Source of the DNA: Kosmotogaceae bacterium
Lineage (GTDB): Bacteria > Thermotogota > Thermotogae > Petrotogales > Kosmotogaceae
DNA: 12,634 nt
Assembly: GCA_003444085.1 (NCBI GenBank)
Contig: DLVL01000144.1
Coordinates: forward strand, 1 to 12,634
Direction of reading: 5' to 3'
Under the pieces are notes generated by a model. The model made no database searches and was not told where the DNA came from. It saw nothing but the letters and a program-made list of their open reading frames with translations. Made by a program: the position numbers and the translations under genes. Positions 6,065 to 12,634 of the stretch are shown piece after piece (within the stretch, counting starts at the first letter, position 1; each line of letters opens with the position of its first letter).

Positions 6065-7230
6065 TTCTCTTTCCCTCCTTCGCTATGAGATGAAGTGAAT
6101 AGATGACATGCTACTTGATGATTCTTTCCGATTTCCACAGTTGGTGGATATTCCTTAACGCAAACATCCATTCTGTATTTACACCTGGGGTTGAAAAAAC
6201 AACCGCTTGGTCTGTTTATTGGACTGGGAACCTGTCCCCCGACCAAATCCTTCCTGTTTCGCTTCTTCTTGGGATCTGGAACAGGCGCTGCAGCCAGAAG
6301 AGCTTTTGTATACGGATGAGCGGGGTTGTCGAATATCTCTTGAGTTTCTCCCTGTTCCACGATTCTTCCCAGATACATGACAGAGACATCCTGTGAGATA
6401 AACCTGACAAGCGCAAGGTTATGCGAAATGAAAACATACCCTGCATTCATCTTCTCCTGAAGAAGCTGCAGCAGCTTCACAATCTGCGCTTGAACAGATA
6501 CATCCAGGGCAGAAGTAGGCTCGTCAAGCACCAGTATCTCCGGATTGACTGTAATTGCTCTTGCAATAGCAATACGTTGCCTTTGACCGCCACTGAACTG
6601 ATGCGGAAACCTGTCTATATGATGAGACTTCAATCCAACTTGCTCGAGCAGCTGACCAACCATTGAATTAGCCTCTTTGTCGGTCCTGGCAATCTCATGG
6701 AAAAGAAGCGGTTCACTGAGCATCTGTCCAACAGTCATCCTGGGATTGAGAGAAGACATGGGGTCCTGAAAGACAATCTGGACTTTTCTTCTGAGCGCTT
6801 TCCTCTTTTCACTCAGTTTATGAAAAAGCTGATCTATTGTTTTCTTTCTGTCTTTGGAATTCTTCACATAAGCATCATAGATTCTCTTCTGATATGGTAC
6901 CAGACCTTCTGCACCGTTGGAAAATGCCGGGCTGGAAAAGTACTTGTCATCAAGATACTTCTCAGCATGCTTCTTCTTCAGGAAGTAAAACGTTGTATCC
7001 AGGTCATCAATGATAATCGAGCCATCGGTAGGTTCATGGAGCCTCACAATAACTTTGCCAACGGTTGTTTTACCGCATCCTGATTCTCCTACAATACCCA
7101 CTGTCTTGTTCTTGTCCACCGAAAATGAGACATCGTCAACAGCTCTGACAAACCCAACGACTCTCTCGATAAGGAAACCCTGCTTTATGGGGAAGTACTT
7201 CTTCAGTCCCTTAACGTTAAGAAGCTCCAT
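6061..7230 (-). CDS. oppF: Opp-type importer ATPase subunit OppF, with an insertion before the Q-loop
   Basis: Cytoplasmic ABC ATPase that powers the importer as a heterodimer with OppD. I chose ATG at 7230 (389 residues): its A is the last base of the oppD stop codon, and GGAGGAGG lies 4-7 nt upstream. The TTG three bases earlier would be too close to that site. Motifs (numbered from the ATG): Walker A GESGCGKT about 48-55, Q-loop 'VQIVFQDPMSSLNP', signature FSGGQRQR, Walker B ILVLDEPTSALD, and switch histidine in FISHNLA. The C-terminal oligopeptide-ATPase region has Cys in C-x5-C-x6-C spacing (CFFNPRCKYRMDVC) and a fourth Cys in QVACHLF. The region between the end of the Walker A subdomain (IIIDDLD) and LRRKVQ is about 65 residues, lysine- and tyrosine-rich, where family members usually have only about a dozen residues. 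It overlaps oppA by 4 bp. Confidence 0.92.
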   Translation of the reverse strand: MELLNVKGLKKYFPIKQGFLIERVVGFVRAVDDVSFSVDKNKTVGIVGESGCGKTTVGKVIVRLHEPTDGSIIIDDLDTTFYFLKKKHAEKYLDDKYFSSPAFSNGAEGLVPYQKRIYDAYVKNSKDRKKTIDQLFHKLSEKRKALRRKVQIVFQDPMSSLNPRMTVGQMLSEPLLFHEIARTDKEANSMVGQLLEQVGLKSHHIDRFPHQFSGGQRQRIAIARAITVNPEILVLDEPTSALDVSVQAQIVKLLQLLQEKMNAGYVFISHNLALVRFISQDVSVMYLGRIVEQGETQEIFDNPAHPYTKALLAAAPVPDPKKKRNRKDLVGGQVPSPINRPSGCFFNPRCKYRMDVCVKEYPPTVEIGKNHQVACHLFTSSHSEGGKEK

Positions 7231-8264
7231 CAAACCTCCTCCTTAACGACCTGAACCTTCTGTGGAACAGGATTATTACACCTAACGAAGTGTTCTTCTG
7301 TGATCTGTTCAAGATCAGGCAGCACCTGTTGACACTTCTCCACAGATCTGGTGCATCGTGGAAGGAAGGGACAGAGCCTGGGTGGATTCATCATGACTGG
7401 TGGTTGCCCAGGAATCGGCAGCAACTCCGACTGTTTTATGTCGAGTCTTGGGATACAGGCCAGCAAGGCATGAGTATACGGATGCATTGGCACCTCAAAG
7501 ATGTCATCGACAGAAGCTATCTCCATCTGGTAACCTCCGTACATAACACTTATCTTAGTTGCCATTTCAGCTATCACTGCAAGGTCATGAGTTATGAAGA
7601 TCGTAGAGCTACTGAACTGTTTCTGTAGCTCCTTCATCAATTCAAGAATCTGAGCCTGAACGGTCACGTCAAGGGCAGTTGAAGGTTCATCAGCCACCAG
7701 GATCTCGGGATTACAAGACAGGGCGATTGCGATGACCACTCTCTGGCGCTGTCCACCAGAAAGCTGGAAAGGATAGTCATCAATCCTCTCAGACGGCTTT
7801 GGTATTCCCACTTGCTCCAAAAGCTTAATCGCTCTTTCTCGGGCTTCTCCTTCAGAAACTTTTTCGTGATGCACGATGGTTTCTATCATCTGATCAGCAA
7901 TTGTAAAGATCGGATTCAGAGAAGTCATGGGGTCCTGGAAGATCATGCCGATGTGTTTACCGCGGATTCTAGAAAAACTCTCATACTTGAGCTTCGCTAG
8001 ATCCACGTATTCTTTCTTCCCGTCCTTTGCGAACTCATCGGTATAAAGCAATATCTCTCCATTTGCAATATACCCCGGAGGATCAATCAAGCCTGCGATT
8101 GTCTTTACACAAACACTCTTTCCTGAACCGGTTTCTCCAACAATTCCCAAAACGTCATCGCTGGAGAGATCGAAAGATACGTCTTGAACCGCCTTAACAG
8201 TACCCTCTGCCATCGCAAAATGAGTCGACAGATTCCTGACAGAGAGAATAGGCTTTTTCTCCAA
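7230..8264 (-). CDS. oppD: Opp-type importer ATPase subunit OppD
   Basis: First gene of the importer operon; 344 residues, normal for the family. It encodes the partner ATPase of OppF. The start is TTG at 8264, preceded on the minus strand by GGGGTGATC, close to an ideal Shine-Dalgarno sequence, and the protein begins MEKKPILSVRNLSTHF as expected. Motifs: Walker A GETGSGKS (43-50), Q-loop Q110 in MIFQDPMTSLNP, signature LSGGQRQR (168-175), Walker B ILVADE (188-193), switch His226 in FITHDLA. The C-terminal domain carries Cys298, Cys304, Cys311 and Cys329 in C-x5-C-x6-C-x17-C spacing. From established knowledge, a comparable four-cysteine C-terminal motif binds a [4Fe-4S] cluster in a structurally studied DppD; binding here is inferred. 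The stop codon shares one base with the oppF start, which implies translational coupling. Confidence 0.94.
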   Translation of the reverse strand: MEKKPILSVRNLSTHFAMAEGTVKAVQDVSFDLSSDDVLGIVGETGSGKSVCVKTIAGLIDPPGYIANGEILLYTDEFAKDGKKEYVDLAKLKYESFSRIRGKHIGMIFQDPMTSLNPIFTIADQMIETIVHHEKVSEGEARERAIKLLEQVGIPKPSERIDDYPFQLSGGQRQRVVIAIALSCNPEILVADEPSTALDVTVQAQILELMKELQKQFSSSTIFITHDLAVIAEMATKISVMYGGYQMEIASVDDIFEVPMHPYTHALLACIPRLDIKQSELLPIPGQPPVMMNPPRLCPFLPRCTRSVEKCQQVLPDLEQITEEHFVRCNNPVPQKVQVVKEEV

Positions 8265-8332
8265 TTAGATCACCCCATCCAGAACTAAATCTTCAGCTTA
8301 TCTCCGATCCCCGATGCTGCAACTACTGTATA

Positions 8333-8362
8333 ATTATGACATAGAAGTCTATAGAATATCAA
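8333..8362 (-). promoter_or_regulatory. Candidate promoter of the opp operon
   Basis: On the minus strand TTGATA (8362-8357) and CATAAT (8338-8333) are separated by 18 bp; each differs from the sigma-70-type consensus at one position. Transcription would start near 8326 and leave a leader of about 60 nt before the oppD TTG. A weaker alternative, TTGTGA-17-TATAGA, overlaps upstream. Assigned by eye only. Confidence 0.45.
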
Positions 8363-8450
8363 CCCCGCCGTCACAAACGTCGCAGAAAAAGTTCTCGAGC
8401 TTCACCTTGTGTGATCATTAGTACTGAACATGTTTTTGACCTCAATTACA

Positions 8451-8467
8451 TATTGAAATGTTCAATA
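8451..8467. promoter_or_regulatory. Palindrome overlapping the dnaB -35 region, possible operator
   Basis: TATTGAA, then ATG, then TTCAATA form a perfect 7-bp inverted repeat with a 3-bp centre. It covers the candidate -35 hexamer of the dnaB promoter (8453-8458), where a bound repressor would block RNA polymerase. A second, overlapping inverted repeat with a different centre (CAATTA 8443-8448, TAATTG 8466-8471) is present. The sequence is AT-rich, so chance occurrence is possible. Confidence 0.4.
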
Positions 8468-8482
8468 ATTGCCAATCATAAT
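8453..8482 (+). promoter_or_regulatory. Candidate promoter of the dnaB operon
   Basis: TTGAAA (8453-8458) and CATAAT (8477-8482) are 18 bp apart and each is one or two bases from consensus. Transcription would begin near 8489, leaving a very short leader that still contains GTAGGTGAG (8494-8502). This placement supports ATG 8507 as the dnaB start over GTG 8498. Assigned by eye only. Confidence 0.42.
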
Positions 8483-8506
8483 AGAAAGGTTTTGTAGGTG
8501 AGCCAT

Positions 8507-9880
8507 ATGGACGTGAAAATCCCTCCACACAGCGAAGAAGCAGAAGAAGCGGTGCTTGGATCTATTCTCATAGATCCGGACGTTCTCCCAGATATCGTGG
8601 AAACGCTCAGAAGTGCCGATTTCTATTCAAGAAGAAATCAGCTTATTTTCAGCGCTGTAGAAAAGCTCTTTGATTCAGGGGACCCCGTTGATATTGTTTC
8701 GATTACGGAGAAACTGAGGTCGTCGATGAAACTTGAAGATGTTGGAGGTGAGGTAGAACTTACCAGGCTGGCTGATGCGGTTCCTACGTCAGCAAATGTC
8801 AGCTATTATGTGAAGGTCGTACGTGAGCGGTCGATTCTTCGACAGCTGATTACGGCGGGATCGCAGATAGTTGAATCTTCATATCGAACGGATGATATTG
8901 ACGGAGTACTCGATAATGCAGAAAGGCTAATCTTCCAGATTACCGAGAGTCAGGCAACGAAGACTTACAGACACCTCGGCGGGATTATGCACGATGTCTT
9001 TGAGAACATTGAGAAGATGAAAGATGTGGCTGGCACGATCAGTTCTGGAGGATTTGTTACAGGTATTCCTACTGGTCTGAAAGACCTCGACAAACTGACA
9101 ACAGGCTTTCACCCCTCTGACCTTGTGATTGTTGCTGCAAGGCCTTCAATGGGTAAGACGGCCCTTGCTCTCAGTATGGCAAAACACATGGCTCTGGAAA
9201 AGGATATTCCTGTGGGGATCTTCTGTCTTGAGATGACCAAAGAACAACTCGCTCAAAGACTGCTCTGTGCAACGGCAAAAGTTGACCTGCACAAGATCAG
9301 GACTGGCTACATCAACGCCAATGAATGGCGGCTGTTAACTGCAGCAGCAGACAGGCTTTGTCGTGCCAACATTGTAGTTGATGATGAACCATCTCTTGAT
9401 CCGCGAAGCCTGAGAGCTAAAGCCCGCAGGATTAAGAAAGAGTTCAAGACCGAAATACTGTTTGTTGACTACCTTCAGCTCATGCATCTCAAGGGTCGAC
9501 AGGATAATCGCCAACAAGAAATCTCGGAGATATCGAGATCATTGAAGCTTCTGGCAAGGGAACTCAATGTGACTGTTGTCGCTCTTTCTCAGCTGTCAAG
9601 GGCTGTGGAACAGCGAGATAACAAGCGTCCGAGACTCAGTGATCTCAGAGAATCCGGAGCGATAGAGCAAGACGCTGATCTTGTTATGTTCCTGTACAGA
9701 GAGAAGTATTATGAGGATAAGGAATCCAAAGATGAAGATGCGGAAAAGGCTTCTGGTGACAAGCCTCACGAAACAGAGATTAACATTGGGAAACAGCGAA
9801 ATGGTCCTGTTGGGACTGTCAAAGTCATGTTCGATCCTTTGACAACCAGCTTTTCCGAAGCTACGAAATACGAGGTGTGA
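8507..9880 (+). CDS. dnaB: Replicative DNA helicase DnaB
   Basis: Hexameric helicase that unwinds DNA at the replication fork. From ATG 8507 it has 457 residues, normal for the family, and starts 'MDVKIPPHSEEAEEAVLGS', matching the DnaB N-terminus. ATG 8507 has AGGTG (8496-8500) 6 nt upstream. A GTG at 8498 would add three residues and would use GAAAGG (8484-8489), so it remains an alternative. The N-terminal primase-interaction domain spans about 1-110, followed by a linker and then the RecA-like motor: Walker A ARPSMGKT (about 211-218), 'FCLEMTKEQLAQRLL', Walker B FVDYLQLM (about 319-326), 'LSQLSRAVEQRDNKRPRLSDLRESGAIEQDAD', and KQRNGP with the arginine finger near the C-terminus. No intein is present. 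The gene is separated by only 5 bp from a downstream ABC exporter ATPase gene, an unusual partner for dnaB. Confidence 0.96.
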   Translation: MDVKIPPHSEEAEEAVLGSILIDPDVLPDIVETLRSADFYSRRNQLIFSAVEKLFDSGDPVDIVSITEKLRSSMKLEDVGGEVELTRLADAVPTSANVSYYVKVVRERSILRQLITAGSQIVESSYRTDDIDGVLDNAERLIFQITESQATKTYRHLGGIMHDVFENIEKMKDVAGTISSGGFVTGIPTGLKDLDKLTTGFHPSDLVIVAARPSMGKTALALSMAKHMALEKDIPVGIFCLEMTKEQLAQRLLCATAKVDLHKIRTGYINANEWRLLTAAADRLCRANIVVDDEPSLDPRSLRAKARRIKKEFKTEILFVDYLQLMHLKGRQDNRQQEISEISRSLKLLARELNVTVVALSQLSRAVEQRDNKRPRLSDLRESGAIEQDADLVMFLYREKYYEDKESKDEDAEKASGDKPHETEINIGKQRNGPVGTVKVMFDPLTTSFSEATKYEV

Positions 9881-9885
9881 TTTAG

Positions 9886-10644
9886 TTGGTTATTGCAGAA
9901 GAGATTACGAAACGATACGGTAAGATGATCGCAGTTGATTCACTCACTGTAAGCATAAGAAAAGGCGAGATATACGGATTTCTTGGTCCAAACGGCGCCG
10001 GGAAGACAACTACAATAAAGATGCTCACAGGAATCCTCAGGCCGGACTCAGGAAAGATCATGGTGCTGGGAATGGATATGAAAGACCAGGAGTTGGAAAT
10101 AAAGCGCAGGATAGGTGTTGTCCCGGAAGAACCGAAGATGTACGAGAACCTGCGCGGTCATGAGTTTGCTTCTTTTATCATGGAGATTTATGGGGCCAAG
10201 ACAGAAGAAACTAAGAAGAGATTTGGTGAAATCTGTCAGGCATTTCAGATTGACTATCTTGACCGTTTCATCAGTGATTATTCTCACGGGATGAAACAGA
10301 AGCTGATGGTTGCATCAACGCTGATGAGGCAACCAAGTGTGCTGTTTCTTGATGAACCAACAGTGGGACTCGATGCACGAAGTGCAAAGATCCTCAAGCT
10401 TCTCCTGAGAAGAATTGTTGACAACGGTGCTGCTGTCTTTCTCACCACACATGTACTGGAAATCGCAGAAAAGATGTGTGACAGAATTGGGATCATCGAC
10501 AAAGGTGTACTCATTGCTGAAGGAACCATCCATGAACTGAAAGCCCGTTCTAAGAAGGAAGATAATGTAACGCTTGAGGATCTATTTCTTGAACTCACAG
10601 GGGTCGAGGAACTGCGAACACTTATCGATCAGATCGGAGACTAG
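9886..10644 (+). CDS. ABC-2 type exporter ATP-binding protein (CcmA/NatA-like)
   Basis: Cytoplasmic ATPase of 252 residues that would drive the membrane protein encoded next. The start is TTG 9886, with GAGGTG (9872-9877) 8 nt upstream inside the end of dnaB. Motifs: Walker A GPNGAGKT (34-41), a Q-loop position occupied by Glu in VVPEEPKMYENL (common in this subfamily), signature 'YSHGMKQKL' (132-140), Walker B VLFLDEPTVGLD (152-163) and switch His189 in LTTHVLE. The GMKQK form of the signature is typical of ATPases paired with ABC-2 type permeases for drug, lantibiotic, sodium or polysaccharide export. Nothing in it identifies the cargo. The gap to the permease gene is 11 bp. Confidence 0.93.
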   Translation: MVIAEEITKRYGKMIAVDSLTVSIRKGEIYGFLGPNGAGKTTTIKMLTGILRPDSGKIMVLGMDMKDQELEIKRRIGVVPEEPKMYENLRGHEFASFIMEIYGAKTEETKKRFGEICQAFQIDYLDRFISDYSHGMKQKLMVASTLMRQPSVLFLDEPTVGLDARSAKILKLLLRRIVDNGAAVFLTTHVLEIAEKMCDRIGIIDKGVLIAEGTIHELKARSKKEDNVTLEDLFLELTGVEELRTLIDQIGD

Positions 10645-10655
10645 GAAACCTTCAA

Positions 10656-12236
10656 ATGTCAGACTTCTTTACTCTTATCAAATACAGGCTACTGAATAGC
10701 ACGAAGGGAAAGGCAAAACGGCGCTCGGCTCAGGGGAGACGCATGATGGTCTCCATTCTATACTTCACGATAACCCTTGCGATTTTCGCCGTTCCGTTAT
10801 TTCCGGTGATGCTGGGTACTTTTGTTGATTCTGCTTCTGAGTATGTACTAGTTGGAAGCAGGTACGTGGTCCTTGCAGATGCGATTTTCGCTGCCGTTAC
10901 CTTGCTCATAATGTGTCTGGCTTTTGTTAACATTATCCCTTTCATGATACAAAGTCTGTTTGATGAGAGAGAGATTTGCTTTCTTTTCTCTCTTCCAGTT
11001 AAGAAGCACACGATTCTCCTTTACAAGGTATTTGACGCTTTCTTCAGTACCTTCATTGTTTTCTCAATCTATTTTCCTGTCTTCTGTGCATACGGCGTTG
11101 CCCGAGGAGGGTTTTCGATCTTGTTGTCAGTGGCAGCTGGTTTAACTGCGTCTGCCTTAGCAATTCTTATTGCTATGCCGGTTTCTGCGCTGCTTTCTAG
11201 AAGAATATCGAGAAGCAGTGCCCGCAAAGCCGGAGGTCTGATGATCCTTATAAATGTGGGGGTTTTTGTTCTGATATTCATACTCGCCTCTACTTCAGAA
11301 CAAGCAGTGGGTGAGATTTCAAAGACACTCCTAAGAGCAGCTGCCAGCCGCTATTCTCCCTCGACTTGGGTAATGAGGGCCGCGAGAGGGGAACTACTGG
11401 ACTGGTTACTGCTCGCGGTTCTCTCTTTGTGGCTCTGGAGGATAGGCAGCAGAGTGGCAGAAAAGATGTCATTAGGTGGATATGCATACAGTTCTTCTCT
11501 TTCGAAAACCTCAACTGGCGATTCATCGGCTTACAGAAGGATGACCAGGTTCAGAAAAGAGCTATACTCGGTCACCAGGGCTGAGAACAGTTTGTTCTTT
11601 TTGATGTATCCGATTGTGTTCGGTGTTATAATGATGTTTCTGACACGCGAATTCATGCCTGCAGCAATAGTGATGGTGTTGATATCGTCGTTCTACGCGG
11701 CCCAGTTAACAGTGGTCAGTATGGCACACGAAGCTTCATGCTGGCCTATACAACTTGCTTTCCCCGATTCACTGAAACTGGCACTCTTCAGAAAGATCGT
11801 TGTTGTCGGTTTTCTGTTCACGGGTGTATATACTTCAGGATTGTTGTTCGGGATAGTGATAATAGACCTGCCGATTCGGTACCTGCTGACAATAATTACT
11901 GCATTCTGCACATTCTTTATCTCTGCCGCTCTAGGATTGAGGTTCTATGTCACGTCAGGTGCGTTTTCCTCAGGTGTGCAAAGGCGAAGATTGAGTTTAA
12001 GGGCAACACTTGTTTTGGAGATCTTAACTTTCTTAATCAGCATAGGTAATATCATAGTTCCGGTGCTCCTGATTGATGCGATAGCGGGCGGAACATGGCT
12101 GTTTTTCCAGGCAGACAAAGCAACATCTTTGATAATTGGTTTTGGACTACCAATTATGGTCTCTCTGGTTGGAGTTGTATTTGCTATCAGATCAACCGGG
12201 AGTATCGCCAGAAGAATGATTGATGGGAGGATGTGA
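10656..12236 (+). CDS. ABC exporter permease, about 12 membrane segments
   Basis: A 526-residue integral membrane protein starting at ATG 10656, with TAGGAAA (10642-10648) upstream overlapping the previous stop codon. Hydrophobic segments lie at about 33-54, 72-97, 120-148, 155-181, 196-212, 248-262, 313-330, 334-352, 381-404, 407-428, 452-475 and 491-512. A basic N-terminus (KGKAKRRSAQGRR) and a central hydrophilic loop (about 263-312, serine-rich then basic) divide it into two halves of six helices, resembling two fused half-permeases. The motif 'QSLFDEREICFLFSLPVKK' (99-117) follows helix 2 and resembles the coupling region of large ABC-2 type permeases (putative ABC transporter permease subunit families). 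Together with the ATPase upstream it probably forms a complete exporter. Cargo unknown; the family name is from recollection and less certain than its role. Confidence 0.8.
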   Translation: MSDFFTLIKYRLLNSTKGKAKRRSAQGRRMMVSILYFTITLAIFAVPLFPVMLGTFVDSASEYVLVGSRYVVLADAIFAAVTLLIMCLAFVNIIPFMIQSLFDEREICFLFSLPVKKHTILLYKVFDAFFSTFIVFSIYFPVFCAYGVARGGFSILLSVAAGLTASALAILIAMPVSALLSRRISRSSARKAGGLMILINVGVFVLIFILASTSEQAVGEISKTLLRAAASRYSPSTWVMRAARGELLDWLLLAVLSLWLWRIGSRVAEKMSLGGYAYSSSLSKTSTGDSSAYRRMTRFRKELYSVTRAENSLFFLMYPIVFGVIMMFLTREFMPAAIVMVLISSFYAAQLTVVSMAHEASCWPIQLAFPDSLKLALFRKIVVVGFLFTGVYTSGLLFGIVIIDLPIRYLLTIITAFCTFFISAALGLRFYVTSGAFSSGVQRRRLSLRATLVLEILTFLISIGNIIVPVLLIDAIAGGTWLFFQADKATSLIIGFGLPIMVSLVGVVFAIRSTGSIARRMIDGRM

Positions 12237-12240
12237 TACA

Positions 12241-12634
12241 GTGCAGGTAACACTTGATCAACTACTCTCGGCTATCATGTCGAGAATGGATTCAATGGAG
12301 GCCAGTCTGAATGATCTGAGAATAAAGACAAACGTTCTTCTCAGGCTTATGAAAGAGGACGACTCCGAATTTACTAAGGATCGAGTACTTGGGGCTGTCA
12401 AGAATGAACTCGAAGTGATGAAGAAGGCCGGTATGCTCGATAGCGAAGATACCAACGAAATCTCAATTTCTATTTCGGATGGAATCTATAACTGGCTTCA
12501 GGGAGATGTTGCGGATATTCGAGAGAAGATCGATAACTACCGTAAGCAAATGGATGAATCCGCAGAAGATGGCGATAACGTGATTGATGTAGCCTCGCCA
12601 GACTTTTTGAGCCGACTTGAGAGCGTAAAAGGCA
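12241..12634 (+). CDS. Hypothetical acidic, helix-rich protein, 3' end outside window
   Basis: From GTG 12241 the frame stays open for 131 codons to the end of the window, so the gene is truncated by the window and is easily missed. GGGAGG (12225-12230) lies about 10 nt upstream, and the start is 4 bp after the permease stop. The product begins VQVTLDQLLSAIMSRMDSMEASLNDLRIKTN. The first 40 residues have the heptad-like pattern of a coiled coil, followed by a KNELEVMKKAGMLD helix, 'EISISISDGIYNWLQGDVAD', another helix (REKIDNYRKQMDES) and an acidic DGDNVIDVASPDF stretch. No signal peptide or membrane segment is seen in this part. I recognise no family. Its position suggests an accessory to the exporter or a separate housekeeping gene in the same transcript. 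The minus-strand frame at 12258-12455 is a shadow. Confidence 0.7.
   Translation, partial: MQVTLDQLLSAIMSRMDSMEASLNDLRIKTNVLLRLMKEDDSEFTKDRVLGAVKNELEVMKKAGMLDSEDTNEISISISDGIYNWLQGDVADIREKIDNYRKQMDESAEDGDNVIDVASPDFLSRLESVKG

Noticed and set aside
8329..8334. Perfect TATAAT on the plus strand as a dnaB promoter
   Set aside because: No acceptable -35 hexamer at 16-18 bp and no correctly placed extended -10 TG. It lies about 170 bp upstream of dnaB and overlaps the minus-strand opp promoter, whose complement explains part of it.

Overview
The window looks like chromosomal DNA of a mesophilic or moderately thermophilic member of the Thermotogota, most likely a Mesotoga/Kosmotoga relative. This is an inference from protein style and base composition: a non-lipidated family 5 substrate-binding protein with an AMA|Q signal peptide, opp genes in the order D-F-A-B-C, frequent TTG/GTG starts behind strong Shine-Dalgarno sequences, and moderate GC. 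No rRNA or other marker gene is present to confirm it.

Layout. (1) Positions 1-877, plus strand: the 3' end of an M55/DppA-type D-aminopeptidase gene, then a small four-helix membrane protein of unknown function. (2) Positions 878-1587: a 710-bp gap between convergent genes. Its left arm is purine-rich and dense in CGAGA, its middle is unlike either arm, and its right arm is pyrimidine-rich and dense in TCTCG, the reverse complement of CGAGA. (3) Positions 1588-8264, minus strand: a complete oppDFABC-type ABC importer operon. A terminator-like hairpin separates the binding-protein gene from the first permease gene. The OppC permease and the OppF ATPase both carry large insertions. (4) Positions 8265-8506: a divergent promoter region. 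(5) Positions 8507-12634, plus strand: dnaB (replicative helicase), an ABC-2 exporter ATPase, a 12-helix exporter permease, and the start of a coiled-coil-like protein that runs off the window. Gaps of 4-11 bp suggest one transcript.

How the genes work together. The importer would capture peptides or oligosaccharides in the periplasm (OppA), pass them through OppB/OppC and power transport with OppD/OppF. The M55 peptidase could process D-amino-acid-containing peptides, but it is on the opposite strand and any link is speculative. The ABC ATPase and the following permease form a two-gene exporter, and the final partial gene may be an accessory to it. Why dnaB leads this transcript is not evident.

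Most of the window is ordinary transport and replication content. The least explained element is the two-armed CGAGA/TCTCG region between the convergent genes. No CRISPR array, insertion sequence, tRNA or phage gene was seen.
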